DNA from: Plasmodiophora brassicae
Taxonomy: Eukaryota > Endomyxa > Phytomyxea > Plasmodiophorida > Plasmodiophoridae
Assembly: GCA_039704465.1 (NCBI GenBank)
Contig: JASFAU010000014.1
Coordinates: 496,001-560,000 of the forward strand
DNA: 64,000 nucleotides
Reading direction: 5' to 3'
Shown: positions 9,742 through 20,642 of the stretch, one piece after another
Numbering within the stretch: position 1 is the stretch's first letter
How the letters are laid out: the number at the start of each line of letters is the position of its first letter
Made by a program: the position numbers and the translations under genes
The notes under the pieces: model-generated
The model's input: the letters and a program-made list of their open reading frames with translations, nothing else
What the model was told of the DNA's origin: nothing
The model's database searches: none

Positions 9742-10728
9742 CTATTCCGGGCGGTTTGGGGTCGCCGTAGTGGGCCCCGTCGACGATGACGCCACGCGTG
9801 CGACTTCGTATTTGACTTGCGGGTTGGTTGACCGCACCATGGTCGTGACGGGCTTCGTTTGACGCTGTTCCGACGTGGCACCGGTCGCGGCAGACTTGAC
9901 TCGGGCAGCTCGGGCAGCGATCTTGCGATGGATGACTAACGCCACCGCCAGAGCGATGATCGAGTCCAGGATCTGTTGTGCCTTTCGGAAACCAGATAGG
10001 CCGGCTAGCTTGTTTATCTGGTCCAACGTGTTGACGACCTCGCTGACGAGAGTCGATGCAAAAGACAGCAGAACAAGGTAGAGCGTTGTCAAGTTCTCCT
10101 TCTTCACTGTCGCCCTCTTGAAGTCAATAAGGCCTTTCACTGCGAAGACGAACGGGGTGACCATGGCGATAACTGCACCGAACATCAACAACGTAGACGC
10201 CATGCTTGCAGCTGGGGAATTAGTGGCATCCGGGCTTCCAGCGCGGATCACGTAGCATGCGTACTCGCCCGGTGTAATGGCACCGTTCACCTGGATTCCC
10301 AGGAACGCTTTCCAGACTGTCGATGCCGACCCGAAGATCAGGACCTGGAACACTGTGATTTTAAGGACCAGCTGCACATTTCGGCTCATCTGGTAGAACG
10401 AGAAGATGACGCGGTTCGTGAAGAGTAAAATCTGGGATCCCATATCTATGACAATGTGGTCAGATGGCCCGTTTAGAACGGAGACGTCGAGTGGCCTACA
10501 TAGCGCGGCGATTCCGTTATAGAAAAGTTCGCAACCGTGGGGAATCCATGGCAGAGGCGCCGATATCAAGTACAAGACAGCGGCACCAATGTTCAGCCAC
10601 GCCAGCATAATATTCGCCGAATGATCGTACTGCTTGAACCGTAAGCAAATATACGTGTAGTACCCGAGCATGAACAAGAATATCAGGGCAGTCAGCGTGT
10701 CGCCGACGCCGTGAGCCGACACGCCCAT
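9742..10728 (-). CDS. Seven-transmembrane protein, GPCR-like topology
   Basis: 328 residues, single exon, ATG at 10728. Seven hydrophobic segments lie at about residues 12-30, 40-58, 93-113, 118-140, 168-190, 203-222 and 236-255. A basic stretch (HRKIAARAARVK) follows the last one, then a polar Ser/Thr-rich tail of about 65 residues. The layout resembles a G-protein-coupled receptor with an external N-terminus, but I find no DRY, NPxxY or CWxP signature, so I do not assign a GPCR family. The tail is a possible phosphorylation target. It is a tandem duplicate of the frameshifted copy at 8340-9288. Confidence 0.65.
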   Translation of the reverse strand: MGVSAHGVGDTLTALIFLFMLGYYTYICLRFKQYDHSANIMLAWLNIGAAVLYLISAPLPWIPHGCELFYNGIAALCRPLDVSVLNGPSDHIVIDMGSQILLFTNRVIFSFYQMSRNVQLVLKITVFQVLIFGSASTVWKAFLGIQVNGAITPGEYACYVIRAGSPDATNSPAASMASTLLMFGAVIAMVTPFVFAVKGLIDFKRATVKKENLTTLYLVLLSFASTLVSEVVNTLDQINKLAGLSGFRKAQQILDSIIALAVALVIHRKIAARAARVKSAATGATSEQRQTKPVTTMVRSTNPQVKYEVARVASSSTGPTTATPNRPE

Positions 10729-12358
10729 CCCGGGCGACGCCGCTTTTCAAGAGAATGTGAGCAAATGATCGATCGATGCTGGTACCTTTTTTCATGGCAT
10801 CCTTTAGAGGTTCCCTCGTGATCGCTAGGTATAGTCACCGTACCCGCGACCGTACAAGGGCTTACCATTAGCTTCGCGCTATAGACATGCTAATCAAAGA
10901 TGTCCTCAAGAGTACGCGACGCGATCGGGGTCCACGACGTCGAACTGCCTTGCCATGACCAGCTACAGGCGTGCCCGTTCGCCAACGTCTGATCGCCAAG
11001 CGCGCTGCTCCCAATTAGTGCGCCCCTGAATGGGTGGCGTTCTGCACAGCATTTGGCTTCTCCCCCAGACAGGCTGCCAGTGTTTTGCTAATCTGGTTTA
11101 TTCGCACATTTGGCCTTTGTGAGCGAATTGTCGCCCAGGACGCCAGCCGCCGGCGATGTCATCCAAGAACAGCACCATCAAAACGATCGAGTCGTCCAAG
11201 GTGCAGCTACCGAATTTGCTCGGGAAATCGGGCCGGAAGCAACCCAGTCGGGGTGGTGATTGTCATTGGTTATAACACCTGAGATGTACCGTTCAGCGGT
11301 CTGATGCTTTGTCAGTAGTGAACGAACAAGGACTCGCCTTCTCGAGCGGGTCGGAAAAACGCCTAGGCCACATCAGCCTTAAAGCAGCTGCTGATAAGCG
11401 CATTCCCCGAGATTTGCTCCTGCCCTAGTTCTCGATCGGAAGACAGTTTGGCAGCAGGGCCTGATCCCTCGTCTCAGTTTGTTGTCAATTGACGCTGCAC
11501 ATTGAAGCTGGACTGGTGACTGATCGGTAAGCGGACGGCCAACACAACACGGAACAGCATCTGGTGGACATGGTCATATATATCCGGAGCAAGCTGAGAT
11601 TGAGTACATCCTCGACCCGTCGTCATCTTTCATACCGACGTTATCCAAGGCACCTTGCGGTCGAGGAGCCCACCTGTATGGCCCAGATGTCTTACCCCGA
11701 CCGTACGTACGTGGCGGACCTGTGCCTAACTCTCCGTCCTTGACTTCGCCTTCGCCATCGCCGCCGTTATACCATCTGGCCGTGGGTGCCTCGAACGGGA
11801 CCCAGTCTTCTCACGTATGATATCACATTACGGGCGTTCTGCAGCAGCAGCTTGTATCATCCTATGGATGGACGCCTGGCACTGCCAAAATACAGGCCGG
11901 ACGTACGTAGACGCGGGTAGATCAAGATGTCCTCAGGACACGGAAGTAGATGCAGGTCGGGATGCAGTGCAGTGTATTGCCATTATGGCGCAACTGTCCT
12001 GCATCCGATTTTCAGCCAGTACTGGGGTGATGATCTGTTGCAACGCTGCTCAAGCACACCACGCAGATGAATCAGAAACGACCAAGTGCACCCGATGCAA
12101 CCGTGTAAGTGCAGGAGATAACTGAGAAGCGCACGATGGCGGGTGCCGTGCGCTGCCATCATCAAAGAAAGCAGACCGCAGCCTTCTGGAGACTGGACGT
12201 ACGACGCACATAAGCCGACTCCCGCATTGCGGCATTTGTGGTTGACCGAAATTGGTATCGCGCACTTCCCAATTGACCTGCAGCCGGGCGTGCAACAGGG
12301 CCCCCCTATAGTGCGAAACTGTCTGCGCTGTTTCATTCGGTTAGTTCAACAGGCATCA
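10729..12358. other. Gene-poor 1.6-kb spacer with a possible TBC relic
   Basis: No supported gene. Near 11831-11890 a roughly 20-nt stretch matches the TBC gene around 12781-12840 (the bases coding VGVLQQQL), followed by weaker similarity. That suggests a decayed copy. Scattered short frames elsewhere show no domain. Confidence 0.4.
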
Positions 12359-13411
12359 ATGCGTCTTGTCGTCACCGTCCTCCTACAGCTCCTTATTTTT
12401 GTGTCGCCTATTCTTGGCCATGACTACGACCACGTTTGCCGACACCTTGTGCAGTTTCAGTCGTTCATGACCGGCGACACGATCTGGCAGAGGGCTGGTA
12501 CGACAAGGAATAAGGCCTGGCTGGCCATGATCGGGAATTCGCTTGGCTTGACGGATGACGACCTTGTACCACCTGACGTTACCTATCACGAGATCCTTCT
12601 CAAAGACATCCCGCGGATGTCAAGCCCGTCGAATGACTCGGCCAAGTGGAACCTTGGCGTCGTTGTTGCTGTATGTCAGGCTATGCACAATCTGGTCACC
12701 AGTGGCCGACTACCGTTCGTCCACAACGTCCACAACGTCGATGTCGACTTCGGCTATTCGCAGGTCTGGCCCAGAATCGTGGGCGTTCTGCAGCAGCAAC
12801 TGGTCACTTTCAAAGACACGCTACTGGCATTCGCCAATCTCCTTGATTCGCGCATGGGACGATTCGCGGCGATGCATTCCCCGTCCTACGAGGTGATGCG
12901 AATTGCGTTCTTCATGAGTCTGAACACGTACATACCGGACGTATTTGACGCACTCGACTTCAGCAATTCTATGGCGACCTGGCCGGAGGCGTTTCTGCAG
13001 AGCTCGGGCCATGGGTACTTCTCGATGCCCGTCCAGACACGCCTGATGGACGAGTTCCTATGCGCGGGCGCGGATCGCGATCAGTTCTGGATCCGTGTGG
13101 CCGTGGCCGTTCTAACGCTTTGCAGGGACACTGTGATGGACCAAGATCTGGAAATGGGGATCCAGATCACGCAACAAATGACCTTGGAAATCCCTGGGGA
13201 GACGCTCATCGCCCAGCTTCACAAGATCGACCTCGGCCTCGTCGGTTGGACGATGAGACTATCATCCGAGCAGTCCACCGGCCTGCCCAAGAAGCGACAC
13301 AAGGTCACACTTGCGAAGAACCATTTCGGTATCGGTGAGTGCCGGTCACCTGCCAAGCTCTTGCGCAAGTGCTTTCAGGCCAAGACCACGAAGGCTACTG
13401 GGAGACGGTGA
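12359..13411 (+). CDS. TBC-domain (Rab-GAP-like) protein with predicted signal peptide
   Basis: 350 residues from the ATG at 12359; the open frame begins earlier at a GTG I reject. Residues 1-20 (MRLVVTVLLQLLIFVSPILG) look like a signal peptide. The rest fits a TBC domain: an RxxAWLAMIGN start, the arginine-finger motif as LLKDIPR (Arg86), the glutamine-finger YxQ as FGYSQ (Tyr133, Gln135), then a DRDQFWIRVAVAVLTLCRD segment like the late helices of TBC. TBC domains speed GTP hydrolysis by Rab GTPases in the cytosol, so a signal peptide is unexpected. The loop between the two fingers is about 14 residues longer than usual. The C-terminus is basic. It is followed after 234 bp by a close tandem copy. 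The TBC call rests on motif order, not on a search. Confidence 0.6.
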   Translation: MRLVVTVLLQLLIFVSPILGHDYDHVCRHLVQFQSFMTGDTIWQRAGTTRNKAWLAMIGNSLGLTDDDLVPPDVTYHEILLKDIPRMSSPSNDSAKWNLGVVVAVCQAMHNLVTSGRLPFVHNVHNVDVDFGYSQVWPRIVGVLQQQLVTFKDTLLAFANLLDSRMGRFAAMHSPSYEVMRIAFFMSLNTYIPDVFDALDFSNSMATWPEAFLQSSGHGYFSMPVQTRLMDEFLCAGADRDQFWIRVAVAVLTLCRDTVMDQDLEMGIQITQQMTLEIPGETLIAQLHKIDLGLVGWTMRLSSEQSTGLPKKRHKVTLAKNHFGIGECRSPAKLLRKCFQAKTTKATGRR

Positions 13412-13645
13412 CCCGACGTCAGATGACCATCAGGTGACACGTGCAAATAAACTCCCTGGCCCGGGAACGTTCACCGATCTGGGACATTAGCGCGGCTGCA
13501 GGTTAACAGTGAGCTACATTCCCAGTGCGGTACGGTGCGTGTTGTAATTTGCAGCAAGCGAACAGTCGCCGTAGAGTGTCGGAACGGAGTTTTGGGTTCG
13601 CAGCCGAAGTCATCGCTGGGCCAGCTGCGCTCCGGCGGGGCAGCC

Positions 13646-14749
13646 ATGTTGCCTATCGTTGCAGTCCTTGTCCATGTCGTGGCGCCGCCCATCGAAGCCG
13701 TTGACCATGAGTATGAAGACGTATGCAGGCTGATACTGGACATGCAGCCGTTCCAAACCGGTGAATCGGTCTGGCAGCGCGCCAGCACGACTCGCAACGA
13801 GGCGTGGTTAACCATAATCGGGAATGCCCTTGGCTTGACCGATGATGATCTTGCCCGGCCCAACGTTGTTGATAACCAAGACATCCTCAAGGACATACCC
13901 CGAATGTTGAGCCCGTTTAATGACTCAGACACATGGGATCGCGAGGTCGTTGCCGACGTATGCCAGGCCATGCACAACCTGGTGACAAGTGGACGACTCG
14001 CGTTTGCTCGCAAAGCCGCGAATATCGATTTCGGTTAGTCGCAGGTGTGGCCCAGAATCGTTGGAGTCCTGCAACAGCAGCTGGTCACGTTCCCAGACAC
14101 GCTGTTGGCGTTTGCAAATCTGCTGGACTCGCGTATGGGGCGTTTCGCCGCAACTCACGTCCCATCGTATTACCTGATGCAGATCGCCTTCTTCGAAACC
14201 CTGTCAGAGTTCATGCCCGACGTGTTCAACGAGATTGATTTTAACGTGAGGCCCGTCTGGCCTGACACGTTCCTACTGAGCTTTGGCCATGGGTACTTCT
14301 CGAAACCCGTGTTGACACGCCTAATGGACGAGTACCTGTGCTCGTCGGATCGCGACGGGTTCTGGATCAGAGTGGCCACCGCCGTCTTGATGCTGTCCAG
14401 AGATGCCATCCTTAAACAGGAACTTGAAGACGGTATCAGAATTACCTATCAAATGACGTCAGGGATCCCCGGTGATACTCTGATCGAAGCGCTGCACAAG
14501 GTCGACCTAAGCTTTGACGGCTGGACCATACCCGACCTGCCGGCCGACCAGATCTTCGACCCAGCAACGATCACAAGCGTCACCGGCCTTGGTTGGAACC
14601 CGTACATGTTCGCGAACCGGCCCCGTCCGATAGGGCTAACCCGGTCCCGGTCCCTTCCCACTCTCGTGACGAACATCAGCGGTACCATCGCCAGTTTTGT
14701 CCGATCCCGACGGTCGCTGCCGAACATCAAACTGCCCTTCATGCGATAA
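13646..14749 (+). pseudogene. Second TBC-like copy with one in-frame stop at the YxQ motif
   Basis: The frame runs from ATG 13646 through 14749 with one interruption: a TAG at 14036-14038. It falls exactly where the intact copy has the Tyr of FGYSQ (codon 131 here, 133 there). The base change needed is TAT to TAG. Upstream are a hydrophobic start (MLPIVAVLVHVVAPP) and a textbook IxxDxxR arginine finger (ILKDIPR, Arg86). Downstream about 236 codons remain open and protein-like, including DGFWIRVATAVLMLSRD and a basic Arg/Ser tail absent from the first copy. The gene is either a recent pseudogene, an allele, or subject to readthrough. The separate downstream frame has only a GTG at its start, so it is not an independent gene. 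Confidence 0.7.
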
Positions 14750-14788
14750 AGGATCGTCAGACTGTACCCGTTGCACGATAATGCGGCG

Positions 14789-17700
14789 ATGAGCGACTTC
14801 ACCGGGCAGGCGAGCCCGCCAGTGGGCCCCGGCTCCGCAGTCCGTACAGCCGCTGCAGCCGACCCGCTCCGAGCCGACGCGGTCCAGTTTCTCAATTGGC
14901 AGAGCCATTTGCGTCAGCTTCGCAACGAGATCGTTACTGTCCTTGATCGCAATGCAATCCAGGCGATCACGGCGGCCTTCGCCGATGGGCGTCCGGTCAC
15001 CAAAGCCGATTTCACTGCCGCCATCGTGGGCGTCATTCAGCGCCGACGACGGAGCGACCGTTCGGAGCCGTTGCCCGCAACGCTGGCCACTGCGCCACCT
15101 AACGACATTGCATGCGCCATCGTCGACTTTTTCGATTCGACCGATCGCGGGGAAGGGTCGGCGCGTATCGATGAGGTCCTGGCGAATCTGTTGCATGAAC
15201 GTCAAGGTCGCAACCTTGGAGCGTCACGAACGCTCCCGTATCGCAAGGCGAAGCCTGTCCCGGTTGCACGACGCTCTGGCAATGACAAACTCGCTGTCCT
15301 CCTGAAGGGGTCCGGTCATGCCGTTGCGGTCCACGATACCGGCACGTACGTGTTCGTTCTTTCACGTTAGTAACCGCTCTCGCTAATTGCTTGACGTTCT
15401 AGAGCGGAACTAAGAATCGTGAAGAACGGGTCGGCTAGGAATCCTCCGGTTCCTATCCCGTTCGACGATATCAGCGCACTCGTGCACGTTGCCGGCAAGT
15501 ACAACATGTTCGTTCTGGCGACGGCGACGTCGATCGTGTCATGTCCCGAGAGCGGGGAGCCTGTCTGCCTGGAACGCGTGAGCACCGAGGAACCTGTACA
15601 TACCTCTCAGGCGACCGTCCGATTCGGGTGCCTCTGATCCCGTTTCCTAGACGACCGCGTTGATGTATTCTGCCGAGGAAGACGTGTTATTCATCGGCAC
15701 GGCTAACGGGACGATTCGCACCTGGAGTCTGCTCGAGGTCCGGCGACATGCCACCTTTCTCGACGCCATCGGCAGACGTAGCTGGACGTCTCCACTCGTC
15801 CTCCATGTCGATTCGCTCGTTTTGTCCCACTTGACTGAATCTGACAGGCGGATATGCAGGGCCATTCCGATGCGATAACGTCGCTCTGCTACGTGGCCAG
15901 CGATCGCCTGCTGTGCTCGTCCAGCATGGACCTGACGATCCGCCTATGGGATCTGTCGTCGGGGCACCAGCAACGATGCTTTGCCGGAGGCCATATGCGA
16001 TCCATCAATTCAATCGGTCCGTCGTCCCGTGAGCAAGTCATCGGTTTGCGTTGAAACGGCGTCCCAGCGTTCGCGCCAGCAACACGAATGCTGATCAGCG
16101 GGGGTGCTGACGCCGCCGTCAGCTTCTGGAGCCTGTACAGCGACAAAGTCATCTTCAAGGTGCTGTCGGGCCCCATTTCATGGTCGGGAACGCCACCCCG
16201 TCTCTGATTCAACGTTTTCCAGAGCCATCTGCACAACGCTTCGGTGCAAACGATTGCAATTGCACCGACACGCTCGGCGGTGGTCGTGTCGGGCGACGCG
16301 TCCGGCGTCGTCAAGGTCTGGGATGGGGTCACCTACATCTGCCTGCAGACGATCGCCTTGGCCCTCGACCTGCACGGCCTGCTGGTCACCAGCACCCAAA
16401 TCATCGTCTACCATTCCGGGACGGATCTCGTCTACCTCGAACAGGACGGTCCGTGTGCCACCGATGGCGATTCCGACGTCATCGACGCCGTTGACGTTAA
16501 CGCGTCCGACTTCGCGTTGGTCGGCGCCATCCAGACCCGACTCCATTTCTGGAACCTGTTGAGTGGCGCCCGTATACGTGTGTCGCACAAGGACGTCTCC
16601 GAGACAGGCATCAAGGCAATTCGAGTCCATCGCAGTGGTCGCAGGCTGATGGTCGGCGAACGCAACGGTGAGAGGGACGCCGCCGGTCACAATGCTCACC
16701 TGGGTGCTGAGCCTCTCCTATAGGAACAGTGACGGTCCTGACGTATTCGACGATGACAACAGCGGCATCGCTGAAGGGTGCCCCTGGCGACAACCTGCTG
16801 ATCGGCTGGGTCGACGATTGTCCCGCTCGCGTCGTGTCCATCTCCGATCGAGGCGTTCGCGTTCTCGATGAATCCACGTGAGGCCTGCATGTTGGGTTAC
16901 CTCCAAACCCGCACTGATTGGTTCAAAGTGGCCAGGTCCTGTTCTCCGATATGACCGGACATCGGTCGTGGTCATCGCTATCGTCGATGGCTTTTGATGG
17001 CGGTCGTCTGGCCTGGGCGACTTCGTCGTCCTCGTCCACGTTGTCCGTCTTCGACGCGCGGCGCCTTGCGATCGTGTCCAGAGTCGGTGATCATGCAATT
17101 GACAGATCCGGTCCTGCAAACCTTCTCCATTGTCGTGTCCACGAGCGTCTTACTCCCAGCGTAGACGGGTACCTGTCGACGGTGTCGGTGGTGTCGGCGA
17201 CCGTCATGGGCGATCAGGTGGCCGTGTCCTACGACAACGGGCAGCTCATCTGGTACAAGTGTTCCAGCCGTGGCCGCAGCGTACCGATGGCCACATCCAC
17301 CACGCTCGGCAACGCAACCGCCATCACGTTCAACGGGACGTCATCGTGCTTCTACTTGGGGTACAACGACGGTATGGTGCCAATCGTCATCGTTTCACTG
17401 ACAGTGCTCTGATTCGCGGTCCAGGAGCGGTCCGGTCAGCGTCGAAAGATATGTCGTGTCGATGGGAGTCGCACGGCGCAGGAGCGGCGTCGATTCGGTC
17501 GTTGGCTGTGATTGAGGATCGCCTGCATGTTGTCGTGTTGAACGTGGCCGGCATGGCGACAATCCTGGATGACGCCGGCGAAGTGGTTGGGAGGCTGGAC
17601 AATGGTGGGACCGAATGGCGGGTCGCGATCGTTGTCGAACAACGTCGACGACGAACAATGCTGGAAGCCGACGCCATCATCCAGTACTGCAACAACAACG

Positions 17701-17987
17701 AGTTCCCGTTCGAGATGTGCTGGGACGAGGTCGACGAAACGTTCGTCGCGGCAAGGCCACACCCGAATCCAGTGAGCGTCAAACGGAACAAGACGGTCGA
17801 CTTGACGAAGGTCGGTTGTCAGGTCAAAGCGAGGCGGAGAGCGATCCCTGAGGCGCCCGCACCGCGATTTAAGACGGCATCGTCGAGGTTACTGGCCGCC
17901 ATGGAGAAGTGTTCGTCCAGACGGCATCTTCATGATCGCGATCTGGCGCGATCATGTCCGTACCCGGGGAAGAAGGTCATCAAATGA
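14789..17987 (+). CDS. Multi-exon WD40-repeat protein with helical/EF-hand-like N-terminus
   Basis: Exon 1 starts at ATG 14789 and codes about 190 residues. They include a helical segment (NAIQAITAAFADGRPVTKAD) whose spacing recalls a degenerate EF-hand, then a low-complexity basic part. A 39-nt intron at 15366-15404 joins in frame to the first propeller blade. Later exons carry WD40 blades: LFIGTANGTIRTWSL near 15690, SSSMDLTIRLWDLSSG near 15920, VVVSGDASGVVKVWDG near 16280, QTRLHFWNLLSGARI near 16540, STLSVFDARRLAIV near 17040, QVAVSYDNGQLIWYK near 17220. The last exon ends at 17987 with a basic tail. At least six introns are needed; I resolved only the first with confidence. EF-hand plus WD40 recalls the WDR49/EFCAB8 group, but that is a weak comparison. 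Role unknown. Confidence 0.7.
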
Positions 17988-18106
17988 ACAACAGGCCGAT
18001 TCAGGGGAAGTGACACGATCGAGATGCGGTAGAACATGGACCGGGCTCAGTGTGGCCCACGAGCAGATCGGCGTCGACTGGCCCGGTGCTATGTTCGGCC
18101 AGCGAC

Positions 18107-18120
18107 GCACCGAAATAGCC
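18107..18120 (+). promoter_or_regulatory. Shared upstream motif of the tandem family (copy A instance)
   Basis: GCACCGAAATAGCC about 60 nt before the ATG. Related 14-mers precede the other copies: GCACCGGAATAGGC (20584-20597, B), GCCCCGAAATAGCC (22647-22660, C), GCGCCGAAATTGGC (24276-24289, D), each 42-60 nt before the ATG. It may be a core promoter element, or simple shared ancestry. Confidence 0.45.
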
Positions 18121-18178
18121 AAATTGGGCGTCGGCGGTCGGGTTCATCCGACCGCTCTTGGTCGTCCTGGACGACATC

Positions 18179-19513
18179 ATGGCGTCGTGGGCGTCGCTCA
18201 TGATCGTTTGCCTAGTCGTTACTCGCGTTCACGCAGGCCAACCTGGAGATGGTGGTCCGTTCCCAAACGTCCACATGTGGACGACAGAGCAGATGGCGCG
18301 TCGCTCCCTGTCGTGGCCAGTGCACCTGTTCGAACAGTACGGCGTCTGCCCTGACATCAGGCATTGACGGTCGTCCTGACGTTGAGGTGATCTCTCAGAA
18401 ACATAGACGTCAGCAATATGTCCGGGTTCTGGACCTGGTTCACGAACAGGCCCACGCTGCGCGATCGGATGACAAAGTCGGCAACACGTTACCGCTGTGG
18501 TTTGCGATAAGGTTCTGACATCGTACGTACCTGGCAACAGGTCTGGGCGCCTCTGCGACTTTCTCATCGTTCATCGCGAGGGCCATAGTGCCGAACGTCC
18601 GTATCGCCTTCCGACGCATGAGGTCGTCGCATGTGCCATGGAGAAGATTCCTCCCGAACTGGAGCTGCCTGACCACTGCAGAAGAGAACTGGAGTCGTGG
18701 GTGACGTTGTTCGTTCAGGGCGATGCACCATACTGTGTAGCGCATCTCAGCGTTCTGTACCGTAACCACAGGGCGTGGTTGCTCATATCCCATCATGACC
18801 GAGGACGACGCAATGGCAACGTTCCGGCGGGGATTGCCTCCAACCTGCCATCGTCGTGCACCTCGTCGACCATCGATATCGCCAGGGCTTCGCGGCCGCC
18901 CGGCACCCCGACACTGGTTGATTCCACGAAACGGACAATGCATGTTTCCGCCCGGGCATCGCCGTCCAGTTCATCCCGCGGACGTCTTCCAACTGGCGGT
19001 ACAGGCGATAGGGTCCCGCATGCAAGTAAGAACACGACGCCCGGCCGCCCGTATCGGGAATCGAATCCTGCAACGCCAATCGCCAATCCGAAACGACCTC
19101 CCGCCTGGACGTTGTTACTTGGGATCGGTACATTGTTTGCCGCTACGCGTGCCATGGCCTATCAGCGTTCAACGTCGCAGGCTACTGTGGCAGTTGCACG
19201 AACCAGGAACTCGCTGCTCGGTTCCCGCCTTGCAAGAGGGGTCCTAGCAACGTCGCTGGCCATTGCGGCAACATTGCGATTGAGCATTCCTAAGCGTCCG
19301 TTTGAAGGACGTGATGTCCCGGGTCCTGGCAGTCATCGATCCGGGCACCGCCGTGTGCCGTGGTGGGTCTGGATTGTTATCACCGTCACTGTCATCGCCT
19401 CTTCCGCAGGACTCCTTCTCGTGGCCCGGTTCTGTCGACGCCACTCCCGCGCCCGCCAGTATGCCGTCTGGCAGATGCAGAAACTCGAACAGCTAATACC
19501 ACCAGTCTCTTAG
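18179..19513 (+). CDS. Type-I membrane protein of a tandem family, copy A (spliced)
   Basis: Exon 1 from ATG 18179 codes a signal peptide (ASLMIVCLVVTRVHAG) and the family motif FPNVHMWTTEQMARRSLSW. A later exon ending at 19513 codes a helical segment with PPELELPDHCRRELESWV and LYRNHRAW, a Ser/Thr/Pro-rich linker, a hydrophobic stretch (WTLLLGIGTLFAATRAMA), a conserved LLGSRLARGVLATSLAIA segment, a strong TM helix near the end (WWVWIVITVTVIASSAGLLL) and a short basic tail ending QMQKLEQLIPPVS. Intron positions between about 18367 and 18500 are not resolved. The layout suggests a secreted N-terminal domain and a short cytosolic tail. No known domain recognised. Confidence 0.65.
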
Positions 19514-19602
19514 CGTCACGAAGATCACCGTATGGAACGTTGCAGACGGATGGCTATTGTCGGCATTCGCTGGGTAACATTGTAGGCAACCAAATGGAGA
19601 GT

Positions 19603-20176
19603 CGTCATGGCAGATGTCGCGCCACGTCGACAGCGGACCTTGTTGGAAAGCGGGCGCCATCGTCCCAGGGCGGCAACAACAACCTGCGGTCGACGAGACG
19701 CGACTTACCTACTTCCTTCGAGATCACAGCCGGACCCGATGATTTGCGGTCGTAAGACAACGCGCAACGTCCATCGGCCTGGATGTCGTTGGTGGCTGGA
19801 ATCGGTGCGCGGTCTGTCTTCAGTTTCGGGACCTATGCGCATGTACCCGCGTCGCCCGCTCTGCCACGTGGACCAAACGGCCATCCGCCGTTCAGTACAT
19901 CCGATTGTAAAGGGGCTCTAGCAACATCACGTACTGGCCTCTGCGGCGTCATCAGTCAGCACTAACCGTCGCGTCCTGCTGAAGATCCTTCTGCGTCGAC
20001 ATCTGGGAGATGGGTCCACGTCGATAACCGGGTGCGTCTGTGGATGTGGACTATTGTCCCTATCACTGTCGTGCGCCCTGTGCTACATCGCTGCACTTTT
20101 TCGCGATCGCCAGCACACTGCGTGTCACGTCGAGGAACTCGAACAGCGAATGCCACCAATCGCTGAAGCGCCGTAA
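19603..20176 (+). pseudogene. Decayed copy of the tandem membrane-protein family
   Basis: In broken frames this stretch keeps pieces of the family 3' part: a GIGARSVFSFGTYAHV segment near 19800 (compare VGIGSYGHVSS in copy D), GALATS near 19915, LWMWTIVPITVV near 20037, and RSPAH/RQHTA plus an EELEQRMPPIA-like end near 20120-20176. No long frame or signal exon survives. Confidence 0.6.
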
Positions 20177-20642
20177 GCACCCCTGGTGGCATCCATTGGT
20201 AGATCAGGGCGCACCTGTCGACAGCAACCAGCTGCTGATCGGGTCGGATCGACGACGCAACCGTCCGGATGAATTCACGCCACCTGATTGCCGATATTGG
20301 ATCATTCTTACCTTGACGATGCATGGCGATGCTGACCGGTACTAGTGGCAGGTTGCATGCCGATTATTACGAATGCTGGGTGGTCAGCCGGCACGTTGCG
20401 CGACGATGTCGACGATGGACCTTGTTTGGAAGCCGGCCGCCTCGTAGCGTCGTCCGGTAGGTCAACAGCAACAAAGAGTTTACATTATAGATTGAGGCGA
20501 ACTCGTGGTCGAGACCTGCGGCAGAAATGAACAGCGGTACCCCGTTTGGGGACAAGCTTAGTGTGGTGCTAATTGCGGGTACCGCACCGGAATAGGCAAC
20601 AGGTGTTAACACCGGGCTGACCACTGCTCATCACTGGGCGCC

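Noticed and set aside
12143..12358. N-terminal extension of the TBC gene open frame
   Set aside because: It begins at GTG, has no protein-like composition, and the ATG at 12359 gives a clear signal peptide.
14045..14749. Second TBC half as a separate gene
   Set aside because: Its only start near the stop codon is GTG, and it aligns in frame with the upstream half of one gene.
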